Assembly: GCA_019636735.1 (NCBI GenBank)
Contig: JAHBWY010000001.1
Location: forward strand, 124,001-188,000
DNA from: Phycisphaeraceae bacterium
Lineage (GTDB): Bacteria; Planctomycetota; Phycisphaerae; Phycisphaerales; SM1A02
Direction: 5' to 3'
Length of the DNA stretch: 64,000 nt
Below the pieces are notes generated by a model. That model did not search any database. It was given only the letters and a program-made list of their open reading frames with translations, and had not been told where the DNA came from. The translations under genes were made by a program, and so were the position numbers. Below are positions 37,601 to 44,787 of the stretch, one piece after another. The number at the start of each line of letters is the position of its first letter. The first letter of the stretch is position 1.

Positions 37601-40600
37601 CAACGGCGCCTTCCGCATCACCACCGAGGCTCGCCCCGATCGCGCCGCGCCGCGACGCGATGCTGACCGAGGCCGCGATGGTCAACGCCCGGAAGATGCG
37701 CCGCCGCCCGCCGTGCTGGTACCACCCGATCGCTGGGTGAGCGCCACGGCGGAGCCGAGGACCAACGCCATCATCATCTCCGCGAGCCGGCAGAACCTTG
37801 TGAAGATCGAGGCGATCATTGCGCAGATCGATGTGGCCGAGAGCAGCAAGCTGCCTCCGCCCCGGCTGATCCCGGTCGAGAGCGGCAGTCCCGAGCAGCT
37901 TGCGCAGGCGCTGCGCGAGATCTATGCGGACCGCACGGCTGGCCGCGGCGCTCCGCCCGGACGCGAAGGCGGTCGCGGTGTCCGAATCGTCGGCGATGTG
38001 TCGAGCGGTGTCATCATCGTGCGGGCGTCGGAGGAGGAGTTCGCCGCCATCCAGGCGCTCGCCGAAGCGCTTCAGCAGCAGGTTGATTCGCGCGGCCTCA
38101 CGGTGCGCGTGATGCGACTGGCCCAGGCGCCCGCGGTGCGGGTGGCCAATGCCGTGCGCGATGCGTTCACCACGCGAGCCCGCCAGTCGAACCTTCCGTT
38201 CAGCATTCAGGCCGACCCATCGAGCAACGCCGTGGTGGTGGCTGCGACCGGGGCGCTCTGGACGGAGATCGAGGCGACCGTGAAGGCGCTCGATCAGATG
38301 ACGCCTTCGGCGGGACAGCAGGTGCTCATCATCGACTTGAACAATGTGACGCCGGAGACCGTCGAGCGCGTCATTCGCACGCTCGGACTCGAGCGTGAGC
38401 AGGCGCCTGAGAGCGCGACACGACTGGTGAACGAACCGGTGCGGATCGCACCGGTGCCCGGCCGCAATGCGGTGATGGTCGTCGCCGGAGCGGGCGATCG
38501 CGAGACGGTCGTCGCGCTCGTCAAGGCGATCGACGAGGAGCCGAAGCTCGCCGAGATGCAGATGCAGGTGGTCAGGCTCCGCAACGCGAGCGCGCCAACC
38601 ATCGTGGCGACGCTTCTCCAGATGCTCTCCACGGGTCCCGGCGCAGCGGCGGGTCAGGCGCCGACGGTCTCGCCGCTTCTGCGCTCACTTCAGGAGCAGG
38701 TCCGCCGACTCACGCTGCGTCGCGACGGTGCTGATCAGCCGGACATCGCCTTCGACCTCGCTCAGCCGATCAAGCTCGTGGCCGATGAGCGCATGAACGC
38801 GATCGTCATCGGTTCGACGCCGTCCAATGTTGCGGCGCTGCGCGAGGCGGTGGCGCTGCTCGACAGCGTGCCGACGACCGACGGCGTTTCCGTGCGCATC
38901 TTCCCGCTTGAGAACATGGCTGCCGCACAGTTCGCCCGGCTGGTGCGCGAACTCTTCCAGCAGGGGCGCAACCTCGCCAATGTGCCCCTCTCCACGGCCA
39001 AGGCGATGCCGGGTGGTGAAGTGGGCAAGGCGCTCGTCGGGGAGATCGCGATCGCCGTCGATGAGCGGACGAACACCGTGGTCGTCGCCGGGCGCGACGA
39101 AGCGGTCGCCTTCGTCGAGGTCCTGCACCGACGCCTTGATTCCGATGCGGTGACCGGATGGGTTGAACCTCGCATCTTCCAGTTGCGGCACGCCGATGCC
39201 CGCGATCTGGCCACGACGCTTTCCGATGTGCTGGCCGAAGCGAACAGCACGGGTCGCGGCGGCCGCGGCGGTGGGGCCACGAGTGAGCTCAGTCCGCTTC
39301 AGCGCCAAGTGGCGCGGTTGCGCATGATCCGTCTCGACCCCAACGGCGCCGCGCGCCCGATCGACAGCGATCTCTTCGCACCGCTGACTCAACTTGTCGT
39401 GCGACCTGACCCCGGGATGAACGCGCTCATCTGCATCGGCACGCCGGCCAACCTCGACATCATCGGTGAACTCGTGAAGCTCCTCGATGTTGAAGCAGCC
39501 GGTCCGAGCGCACTCGTGCGCGTCTACCCGGTGCAGAACGCGTCGGCGGCGCGCCTGGCGAACACCATTCAGCAGCTCTTCGAAGCGCAGTTCCAGGCGA
39601 AGGCGATCCGTGACGACGACCGGTTGAAGGTCGTGCCCGATGAGCGAACCAATGCCCTGGTGGTCTCGACCAGCACGCGCAGTTTCGCGGTCTTCGAGCA
39701 GCTCCTCGGGCAACTCGATCAGAAGATCGCCCCCGAGATCCGCGAGATCCGCACCGTGGGTCTGCGCAGCGCGTCGGCAGTTCGGCTCGCGCCGATCATC
39801 CAGCAGGTGCTAGATGCGCGGCTTGAGCGCCTGCGGCGCGTGCAGCCCGAGACGGCGGAACTCGAGCGCGTCGTCATCGTGCCTGACAGTCGTTCCAATG
39901 CGCTCATCGTCTCCGCGGCTCAGGAGAGCTGGCAGGTCGTCGAGCGCCTCGTGGGCGAACTCGATCGCGACCTCGACGCCGACCAGTCGGCGATGCATGT
40001 GCTCACCATCAAGAAGGCCAACCTCGATCGAGTCGCCTCGGCGATCAACGAGATCATGGATCGGCGCTACGCCGACCTTCCCAACGAGATGCGCCGCCGC
40101 GTGCGACCGCTGGTCCTGACGGATCCGCGCACGAGCAGCCTGCTCATTTCCGCCGCCCCCGGTGACTACACCGACATCGAGCGACTCGTCCAGCAGCTTG
40201 AGGCGACCCCGATGGATCCCGCGGTGTCGGTCGATGTCATCACGCTCGTCACCGCGCGAGCCGAGCAGCTCGCCCCGCGCCTCCAGACGCTCATGCGCGA
40301 GCGCATGGCGACGCTGGGCGGCGCCGAAACGCCGTCCGATCGCGTGTCGATCGCCCCCGATCCCGCGAGCAACAGTCTCATCGTCGCCGCGAGCGAGGAG
40401 AACCTCGCCATCATTCGGCAACTGGTCGAGGCGCTCTCGAAGGCGGGCGAAGAGGCAGTCGAAGGACGCCAGGTGGAGCTGGTCCTCCTCTCGAAGAGCC
40501 GGGCGCAGGATCTGGTGCCCGTCCTCAACGACCTGTATGTCAATGAACAGAATCGGCGCCGCGGCGAGAACGCCGTGCGCGTCACAGCGGACCAGCGACT

Positions 40601-42572
40601 GAACGCCCTTCTCATCACCGGACTTGAGCCCGATGTCGCCGCCGTCAAGCGCATGGCGGGCGAACTCGATGGCACGCGCCCGGCGACGGTGGTCGAGATC
40701 AAGGCCCTTGCGCTGGCGAGCGCGAATGTCGTCGAGACGGTCAATCTCATCGAGAATGTGCTGGCAGGCAACACCCTGGCGGGCGGTCGGCCCGGCCAGC
40801 AGGCGACAGTCGTCAAGTACATGCGGCAGATTCACGGCGACCCCGATGGCGCGCCCATGGAAACGGAAGTAAGCGCCGCCGTCCGGGCGAGCATTTCGCT
40901 GGTACCCGACATTCGCACGAACACCATCATCGTGCGCGCCCCGCGCGACGCGATGGAGCTCATCGAGCGCATGGTTCGGGACCTCGACCAGTCGAGCGCT
41001 GGCAGCCAGTCGATCAAGGTGCTCCGACTGGCCAACGCCGACGCCACGCAGATGGGGCGCCTGCTGACCGAGCTCTTCAATCTCAGGCAGCAGGGCAATC
41101 TCTTCGTGCTGAAGCCGCGCGAGGGAGTGCCCGGCGCCCCACTCGAGCCGATCATCGACCCCGCGTTCGGCGGCGATGCGCTCTTCGGAAGCGACTTGAC
41201 GATGGTGCCCGATCCTCGCCAGGCGCTCTCGATCACCGTTGACACACGCACCAACAGCCTGCTGGTGAGCGGCACGCCAACCTACCTCGAGCTCGTCGAC
41301 AAGGTCGTGCGCGAGCTCGATGGCCAGACGGCGAACGAGCGCGAGACGAAGATCTTCGCCCTCAAGAATGCGGCCGCCGACAATGTCGCTCGAATCGTCT
41401 CGGAGTTTGTCGACACCGATCAGCGCAAGGTGATCGCCACCCTCGGGACCGGCCAGATCGGGTCGGCGAGCCGTCTGCTCGAGCGCGAGGTCACGATCGT
41501 CGGTGACACGAAGACGAACGCCGTACTTGTCACCGCCAGCCCGCGCTATCTCGAGACGCTGACGCAGGTGATCCATGAACTCGATGTCGATCCGCCGCAG
41601 GTGCTCATCCAGGTGGTTCTCGCCGAGGTCACCTTGGGCAACTCCGAGGACCTCGGTCTCGAGTTCACTCGCTTCCAGGTGGGAAGCGTCAATGTTGCCG
41701 GTGGATTCGGGTTGCCGCGCAGTCCCTTCGCCTCGGGCATCAGCATCCCGGGACTGGCCGGGCTCGCTCCCGCGGTCTTCGGAAGCGCCGGTCTGCCCAA
41801 CATCGCCATCGGGTCTTCGCAGTTCGATCTTCTACTGAACGCGCTCAAGAGCCAGAATCGCGTGCAACTGCTCTCCAATCCCAGTGTCATGGTGGCGAAC
41901 AACACGCGAGGCTTCATCCAGGTCGGTGAAACGGTGCGCCTGCCGAACTCGGTGTCCTTCAGCGCGGCCGGCCAGCAGTCCAGCGTCGATCCCGAGGACA
42001 TCGGTGTGATCCTCAATGTCACGCCTTCGATCAATCCTGACGGCTTTGTCCGCCTCGAAATCGAGCCGGAGATCTCCTTCCTTTCGAAGGAGACGACACA
42101 GATCAGCGAGAACTTCGAGTCACCGGTCATCACCCGTCGACGAGCCAACACGACCGTCACCGTCAAGGATGGTCAGACCGTCGTGATCGGCGGCCTCATC
42201 CAGGATCGCTTCGAGCGGATCGACAAGAAGATTCCCTTCCTGGGCGACATCCCGATCGTCGGCTTCCTCTTCAGCAACAAGAGCGAGCAAGTTCAGAAGA
42301 CGGAACTGCTGATTGTCCTTACGCCGCATGTCGTGCGCTCTCCGGAGTCCGCCCGCGAGCGATCGCAGGGCATGCTCGAGAAGCTCTCGCTTCCGCCGTC
42401 GCTCAAGCGGCAGATCGAGGTCGGCGAGCTCCAGGGTCTGCACGGCGCCGTCGACGATCAGGGTCGCCTGATCGATCCGATCGGGGCACCGTCCGCGACG
42501 AAAGTGCAGGACATTGGCGGTCCGCAGGTTCCGGCAACTCAGGGGAGTAACGGCGGGGGGGGCTCTCGTTGA
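31659..42572 (+). CDS. gspD: Giant type II secretion secretin GspD with about 37 N-domain repeats
   Basis: 3,637 residues in one uninterrupted frame, about five times a normal GspD (roughly 650-750). ATG 31659 follows GGAG and starts a signal peptide (MLLRHFDWIAPALTACLGAA). Residues 24-90 are Pro/Ala-rich. N0 spans about 91-170 (TTIRFAFKDQQWDQVLDWFS, ELPEALQVLNTLLQTQGVML). From about 171 to 3310 there are about 37 tandem N1-like modules averaging 85 residues, each with a first strand (RVIPLRHADA-like), two helices, and a closing D-x-R-x-N-x-hydrophobic-V-x-A strand plus helix ending in -LD. The secretin domain (about 3311-3600) has the usual signatures: PPQVLIQVVLAEVTLGNSED, VQLLSNPSVMVANNTRG, VGETVRLP, TVKDGQTVVIGGLIQD, IPFLGDIPIVGFLFSN and ELLIVLTPHVV. 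A short Gly-rich tail lacks an obvious S domain. It forms the outer-membrane channel; the array would make an exceptionally long periplasmic vestibule. Confidence 0.93.
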   Translation: MLLRHFDWIAPALTACLGAAALGQEAPDTAKDAPSATPAVASSLPLSLPDDPTPDPAPSSEDATPPGPTAPQAPSADAAPAAAPEAPAAPTTIRFAFKDQQWDQVLDWFSRTTRMPVVRETPAPASTVDFISDRAYELPEALQVLNTLLQTQGVMLRRERDTLFLQKLDDMKRENIPTFVDRLPEEITDDQIVTLLLPLRNATSTAVAEALRNLVASYGSVTDLAQSNSVVLVETAANLRRLQTIIAEIDKADVENIVEYIPLRYAKAESMLRSLTGLMAERQVQFVIQPDGKRVRVSEDKIVGLSLTADPRTNAIIGRGTRARLDQLRETIALLDVPMQDETRTLRTIALGRLNPQEARGAIDAFLQSMAPERRPTIIMLPERSGVALVGEAGALDEVSAFMREAAGSGPEGPSRSLRTFTLVNTTTTAMIPALRAMLTDAQMRTLRLAQGADDRSLLALGDTDAVETVVELVEALDQPARRDARVRVIPIANADAARVAERARELFLRGEGAASAEGAAPALPSPTVEVDTEGSAIIVAGREDAVDAFERMINQARTLTPPERSGRLVVVRERRAEDLIDPLRQALATVAPKQGGRVPEPVTIETIASANALWVTGEPQQLALAELVARELDRTDRSTRQVRTYQPKHLDPAALVQGAQRLVAATRNEGPGAPEFQVDPRGTSVLVIADHAEMEGAMAALHTCDEGAATASETIVRVYPLTQADSNDVAAALQRALDGRGPVRPGAPRPVVAAERSSNSIVVTMSPDDLETIEDLIKPLDTGVAKESAQVRTVVLRHARAEQLAPLVERLLAEQNLVNPADLPSWARSEFIRNRLAGSGRTPVRVAADQRLNAIIVTAPRAVLTVAEQLIEQLDAAGAEQHARSVRVLEIRNADAGEIAGALEQVFQGDGSAEAPPVIRVNTASNSLLVRASDEQFSVIERVSRALDKGSIVTSRQMRTLAIDPSRANAEEVARVLGRMASSGADGAEAIKVVRLEDLMREYGVAPAGASAPATTTAPANKMPAAPVAPGALRDDAAADAPASAAAGDATEPPPTIAVDPATNAIVLIGGRRWVDRMSQLAMQIAEQLPAPSTEVRVIQVPEGVDVNRLRMLLTEAMRVVTPPGGRPGDLSRRVSLLADAPSRALVVAATDTDFRQIAPILAAISRTSGTEPVLVRSLEPRFVTAGQAVDTIRQIMGARARASAAAGGAPGPQAEFAIDPRGDGIFAIGSESALDEVQRFLELVDAGPRAGETPLRIFELEYLRPQSAARLVREVVLAGEAAEAARTTLIPEEELGLLLVRAPEAITQRIDAVLREIDRASTSGLELRTLKLERADAQLVAEVLQRFFDDRARVTGAARGRQLPRSVAIVPDPRSGTLLISASDADFAEVTRVAKELDAPMAASDLQFRIFPLRHAEASEVVDLVRTLATELTESEMPFFWMRRQTPRASTRDAFAVRADDRLNALIVTGRGDRFALVENLLAAIDAPVEQGQGRQLRFYRVKNADIYMVLQLANDALGRSGADRRWWEGERATRARIVADPGTSTLIVSATEAQQREVAALIQSIDEAVTRPQVDMAVIALEFAPAQDTAQTLRRFLAERAAGDQAAVQATAIVPSVSANTLLVSAPTEVLATIRDLVAKIDQPSASADRTIEIIKLKKGLASDITRIVQEQFTRRGGAAQGVIVTSDARTNSIIVNAPEQLFEQVKALITRLDTPTDADESVIRTFALTGAKADEAVRILSQTLQLDAQGRPRGVTIRLDDEAAPPVEVRARIVADRRSNSLVVTATPESIPVIESLISKIDTVPARASLEYRVIPLTHVAASDLSWTLRQMLRTREPGETDIRVDYDNQENRLIVGATPEQFREVERIINELDRPSERSRVTEFVALKHAQSEQVRQALSFFYGPGAVDAAGQAQRSVIIVADPASNSLVISAAKDEWDGIRTLLEKLDSADYDASLQLRVIALAHADAPSVAEAINGAFRITTEARPDRAAPRRDADRGRDGQRPEDAPPPAVLVPPDRWVSATAEPRTNAIIISASRQNLVKIEAIIAQIDVAESSKLPPPRLIPVESGSPEQLAQALREIYADRTAGRGAPPGREGGRGVRIVGDVSSGVIIVRASEEEFAAIQALAEALQQQVDSRGLTVRVMRLAQAPAVRVANAVRDAFTTRARQSNLPFSIQADPSSNAVVVAATGALWTEIEATVKALDQMTPSAGQQVLIIDLNNVTPETVERVIRTLGLEREQAPESATRLVNEPVRIAPVPGRNAVMVVAGAGDRETVVALVKAIDEEPKLAEMQMQVVRLRNASAPTIVATLLQMLSTGPGAAAGQAPTVSPLLRSLQEQVRRLTLRRDGADQPDIAFDLAQPIKLVADERMNAIVIGSTPSNVAALREAVALLDSVPTTDGVSVRIFPLENMAAAQFARLVRELFQQGRNLANVPLSTAKAMPGGEVGKALVGEIAIAVDERTNTVVVAGRDEAVAFVEVLHRRLDSDAVTGWVEPRIFQLRHADARDLATTLSDVLAEANSTGRGGRGGGATSELSPLQRQVARLRMIRLDPNGAARPIDSDLFAPLTQLVVRPDPGMNALICIGTPANLDIIGELVKLLDVEAAGPSALVRVYPVQNASAARLANTIQQLFEAQFQAKAIRDDDRLKVVPDERTNALVVSTSTRSFAVFEQLLGQLDQKIAPEIREIRTVGLRSASAVRLAPIIQQVLDARLERLRRVQPETAELERVVIVPDSRSNALIVSAAQESWQVVERLVGELDRDLDADQSAMHVLTIKKANLDRVASAINEIMDRRYADLPNEMRRRVRPLVLTDPRTSSLLISAAPGDYTDIERLVQQLEATPMDPAVSVDVITLVTARAEQLAPRLQTLMRERMATLGGAETPSDRVSIAPDPASNSLIVAASEENLAIIRQLVEALSKAGEEAVEGRQVELVLLSKSRAQDLVPVLNDLYVNEQNRRRGENAVRVTADQRLNALLITGLEPDVAAVKRMAGELDGTRPATVVEIKALALASANVVETVNLIENVLAGNTLAGGRPGQQATVVKYMRQIHGDPDGAPMETEVSAAVRASISLVPDIRTNTIIVRAPRDAMELIERMVRDLDQSSAGSQSIKVLRLANADATQMGRLLTELFNLRQQGNLFVLKPREGVPGAPLEPIIDPAFGGDALFGSDLTMVPDPRQALSITVDTRTNSLLVSGTPTYLELVDKVVRELDGQTANERETKIFALKNAAADNVARIVSEFVDTDQRKVIATLGTGQIGSASRLLEREVTIVGDTKTNAVLVTASPRYLETLTQVIHELDVDPPQVLIQVVLAEVTLGNSEDLGLEFTRFQVGSVNVAGGFGLPRSPFASGISIPGLAGLAPAVFGSAGLPNIAIGSSQFDLLLNALKSQNRVQLLSNPSVMVANNTRGFIQVGETVRLPNSVSFSAAGQQSSVDPEDIGVILNVTPSINPDGFVRLEIEPEISFLSKETTQISENFESPVITRRRANTTVTVKDGQTVVIGGLIQDRFERIDKKIPFLGDIPIVGFLFSNKSEQVQKTELLIVLTPHVVRSPESARERSQGMLEKLSLPPSLKRQIEVGELQGLHGAVDDQGRLIDPIGAPSATKVQDIGGPQVPATQGSNGGGGSR
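32172..41588 (+). repeat. About 37 tandem secretin N-domain (N1-like) modules
   Basis: Protein-level repeat inside gspD. I counted 37 modules by the closing strand motif: for example DPRTNAIIG, DARTNSIIVNA, DRRSNSLVVTA, DPASNSLVISA, DERTNALVVST, DTRTNSLLVSG and DTKTNAVLVTA. Mean length is about 255 nt. Modules are well diverged at DNA level, so collapse or expansion by misassembly is unlikely. Longer inserts sit within modules near 34690-34820, 37640-37730, 38630-38750, 39240-39400 and 41090-41220. The count may be off by one or two because several early modules lack the Asn. Confidence 0.85.
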
Positions 42573-43306
42573 GTCGGTGTCGAGCGCAGCATCGTTCGCT
42601 GTCGCACCCGGCGTGCTGGTGCGGCACGACGCACGCGGGCGGAGCCACGAGTGCCCGAGTTGCAGCCTCGTCGCCACGATCGCATCGGCCTCGGACCGTT
42701 CGCGCCGCCCGGGCCGCTCGGAGTGCGTGTGTCGCGAGCGCTCTAGCTCTTGCCCTTCTTCATGTTGCCGGTTGTGTCGAGCGCACCTCCGGCGCGGATG
42801 GCCGAGCACCGGTTCCTCAGCCTGTCTCCGCGCCGACGACTCCGAGCGAGGCGCCCGCGAACGCGGTGGTGCTGATCGCTCGCCCCGCAGTGGACACCAA
42901 CGGCAATCTCTGGCGGGATCGCATCGACCTTACGGTCTATCTCTTCGCGCAGCCCTTCCCGACACCGGTGTTCCGTGAGGGCGAACTCGACTTCTTCATC
43001 TATCCGGTGGGTCAGGCTGGTTCGCCCGATGCTCCAGGCGTCCCGCTGCGGAAGTGGACCGTCGATCCGCAGACCATGGCCGCACTGCGCGGCATGTCAC
43101 TGCCAGGCCCGTGCTACAACCTTGGCCTGAGTCTTCTGGCCGATGGACGCACGGACGAGCTGCCGGTCGACGCCGTCGATCTCGCCGCCGTCTTTCGCGC
43201 GCCGGGACAGCCGCCCGTCTGGACGCAAGGCGTCACCACGGTGCAGCTTGGCATGGTGGTTCCGGAGAGTGGCCGTAGCTCCCGCCGCGGAACGGCCACT
43301 CAATAG
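42569..43306 (+). CDS. Lipoprotein coupled to the secretin gene
   Basis: 245 residues. The only usable start is TTG 42569, which overlaps the gspD stop as TTGA; an in-frame TAA lies at 42548. The lead is unusually long and Arg-rich (about 60 residues) before a hydrophobic segment and lipobox (ALALALLHVAGC). The mature part is beta-rich with VLIARPAVDTNGNLWRDRID, VYLFAQPFPTPVFREGELDF and VDPQTMAALRGMSLPG; no family recognised. Translational coupling to gspD and the lipid anchor make a secretin-assembly (pilotin-like) role worth testing; this is inference from position only. Confidence 0.7.
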   Translation: MSRCRAQHRSLSHPACWCGTTHAGGATSARVAASSPRSHRPRTVRAARAARSACVASALALALLHVAGCVERTSGADGRAPVPQPVSAPTTPSEAPANAVVLIARPAVDTNGNLWRDRIDLTVYLFAQPFPTPVFREGELDFFIYPVGQAGSPDAPGVPLRKWTVDPQTMAALRGMSLPGPCYNLGLSLLADGRTDELPVDAVDLAAVFRAPGQPPVWTQGVTTVQLGMVVPESGRSSRRGTATQ

Positions 43307-43359
43307 AAGAAGAGGTCATCGCGTGCCTTTCTGGCCCGCGATGCTGCGGCCAGCGGCAA

Positions 43360-43430
43360 TTGGGGATCCTGGATTCGAACCAGGACTAAGTGGTTCAGAG
43401 CCACTCGTGCTACCGTTACACCAATCCCCA
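43360..43430 (-). tRNA. tRNA-Gln (anticodon CUG)
   Basis: On the minus strand the sequence folds as a cloverleaf. The 7-bp acceptor stem pairs TGGGGAT with ATCCCCA. The D-arm region is GGTGTAACGGTAGCAC. The anticodon arm AGTGG-CTCTGAA-CCACT has CTG in the loop. The T arm is CCTGG-TTCGAAT-CCAGG. The U1-A72 pair and CUG anticodon are those of glutamine tRNA. The 3' CCA is not encoded. Confidence 0.95.
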
Positions 43431-43450
43431 AGGCACGAATCGAGCCGCGG

Positions 43451-43479
43451 AGTGTAGCACCTCGCTCTCGGACGGTCGA
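43451..43479 (-). promoter_or_regulatory. Promoter for tRNA-Gln
   Basis: On the minus strand TCGACC (43479-43474), a 17-bp spacer, and TACACT (43456-43451), ending 20 nt before the tRNA 5' end. The best-spaced -35/-10 pair found in the window. Confidence 0.5.
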
Positions 43480-43588
43480 TCCGCAAGATGGACCGGGAAC
43501 CACGGCATGACTCCGACTGTTCTCATGCGAACGGGCGGAATGCGGGGAGATTGCTGGCTTTCCATTGCGGCAACCTTACGGTTCTCTC

Positions 43589-44125
43589 GTGAGGCACCGT
43601 TCACCCGAACAAGGCACCGTCTGGGCGCTGTCCTTGAACGCCGCGCTCCCGGGGATGGTGTTGGCTCTTCTCGCGCTCTCGGGTTGCGAGGGACGACCGC
43701 AAGCGCACCGATCGGGGGATCTCTCGGCCGCGTCGCCTGCGGCGCTCTTGGGAGGTCAGGTGCATGAACCGAGCGGCGCGCGGGACCTCAGCGCCGACCA
43801 CGATGACTGGGACGCCTTCGACGAGATGGATGAGTGGGGCGCCCGCAACGAGGCGCCGCGCCGATCACAACCGCCTCCACGCCCGCAGGGCAAGCCCTTC
43901 AACACCTCCTTGATCGATCGTGACGGCCGCCTTCGTCGCGTCGAGATTCGCATGCTCGATGGAGTTGCGGAGACGCGCGTCGATGGGCGGCTTGTCGCGC
44001 CCGAACGAGTGCGCGTGCATCGCCGCAGTGTGGTCGAGGTTCTCGATGAGCGCGGCGCGACCGAGCTCGCCTTCAATCTGCCTCGTGGCATGACCTCCGT
44101 CGTACAGACGAAGGCGCCGCGCTGA
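43589..44125 (+). CDS. Small lipoprotein of unknown function
   Basis: 178 residues from GTG 43589; a TTG at 43565 is also in frame. Signal with lipobox: PGMVLALLALSGC then EGRPQ. The middle is acidic (DHDDWDAFDEMDEWGARNE), then Pro/Arg-rich, and the C-terminal 75 residues are a compact beta-rich unit (LIDRDGRLRRVEIRMLDGVA, VDGRLVAPERVRVHRRSVVE). Not recognised. Likely lipid-anchored in the outer membrane. Confidence 0.65.
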   Translation: MRHRSPEQGTVWALSLNAALPGMVLALLALSGCEGRPQAHRSGDLSAASPAALLGGQVHEPSGARDLSADHDDWDAFDEMDEWGARNEAPRRSQPPPRPQGKPFNTSLIDRDGRLRRVEIRMLDGVAETRVDGRLVAPERVRVHRRSVVEVLDERGATELAFNLPRGMTSVVQTKAPR

Positions 44126-44203
44126 ACCCGTCGGTGCACCCGGCGAGATCGACGACATCAAAGGAGTCGCAACACCGCTGCGGTAGTGCCGCCTCGAGCG
44201 CCT

Positions 44204-44770
44204 CTATCGCCACGCGAGACTGCGACGATCGGTCAGGAGCGTGCCGTCGGGCAGCCTGAGGAACGCGTTGATCTCGACTTCCGACCCAGGGGCGGGCCGA
44301 GCCTCGGCGGGCAGGGTCACGCTCAATCGGTAGCTGCGCGTGATGCCCTCGAAGTGACTCAGGTTCGTCCGACGATTTTGAAGGTCGACCGGTCCGACCG
44401 TCCAGCGCTGCCCCGCCGACTCAATCTCGGCCCAGAGCCATCCGCTCGTACGGACCTCAAGGCCGTCGGCGTCGAGGCACTCCACCCGGATCTCGAGTTC
44501 GGTGGCTTGTCCCGGCGGGCCTGACGCCGCGGCCATTGGAACTCCACCTGAGGGGTCGACGCGGCGTGTGAGCGGGTTGATTCGAATCGAGGCCGCTTCG
44601 AACGAGGGCTGGTTGATTCGGTTCGCCGCGCGATCGCCGACCGCCGGATCATGGGGCCGAGCCGTCAGTGCGCCATCCTCCGCACATGCTGCCAGCAGCA
44701 GGAGGATCGGCGTCATCCAAAGGAGTTGGCCGCAGGCGCCCTTGGCTCGGCTCGCGCGCATCGACTCCAT
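44204..44770 (-). CDS. Lipoprotein of unknown function
   Basis: 188 residues from ATG 44770; ATG 44761 is an equally good start and better spaced from the TACCGT box. Signal and lipobox: LLWMTPILLLLAAC followed by AEDGAL. The mature part is about 150 residues of beta structure (TELEIRVECLDADGLEVRTS, RSYRLSVTLPAEARPAPGSE, INAFLRLPDGTLLTDRRSL), reminiscent of an Ig/C2-like sandwich. No family assigned. Divergent from the PDZ gene, with start codons only 17 bp apart. Confidence 0.7.
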   Translation of the reverse strand: MESMRASRAKGACGQLLWMTPILLLLAACAEDGALTARPHDPAVGDRAANRINQPSFEAASIRINPLTRRVDPSGGVPMAAASGPPGQATELEIRVECLDADGLEVRTSGWLWAEIESAGQRWTVGPVDLQNRRTNLSHFEGITRSYRLSVTLPAEARPAPGSEVEINAFLRLPDGTLLTDRRSLAWR

Positions 44771-44771
44771 C

Positions 44772-44781
44772 ACGGTAGCAT
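44772..44781. promoter_or_regulatory. Palindromic bidirectional -10 candidate between lipoprotein and PDZ genes
   Basis: ACGGTAGCAT reads TAGCAT rightward, ending 6 nt before ATG 44788, and TACCGT leftward, 10 nt before ATG 44761. The TA step is shared. The element is flanked by an 8-bp inverted repeat (GACTCCAT ... ATGGAGTC, 44763-44787). Confidence 0.45.
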
Positions 44782-44787
44782 GGAGTC

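Noticed and set aside
31659-42572. Assembly artefact producing the giant secretin
   Set aside because: Modules differ strongly in DNA sequence and length, the frame is open throughout, and the ends are normal secretin N0 and C domains; collapsed or tandemly misjoined reads would give near-identical copies. Not excluded without reads, but improbable.
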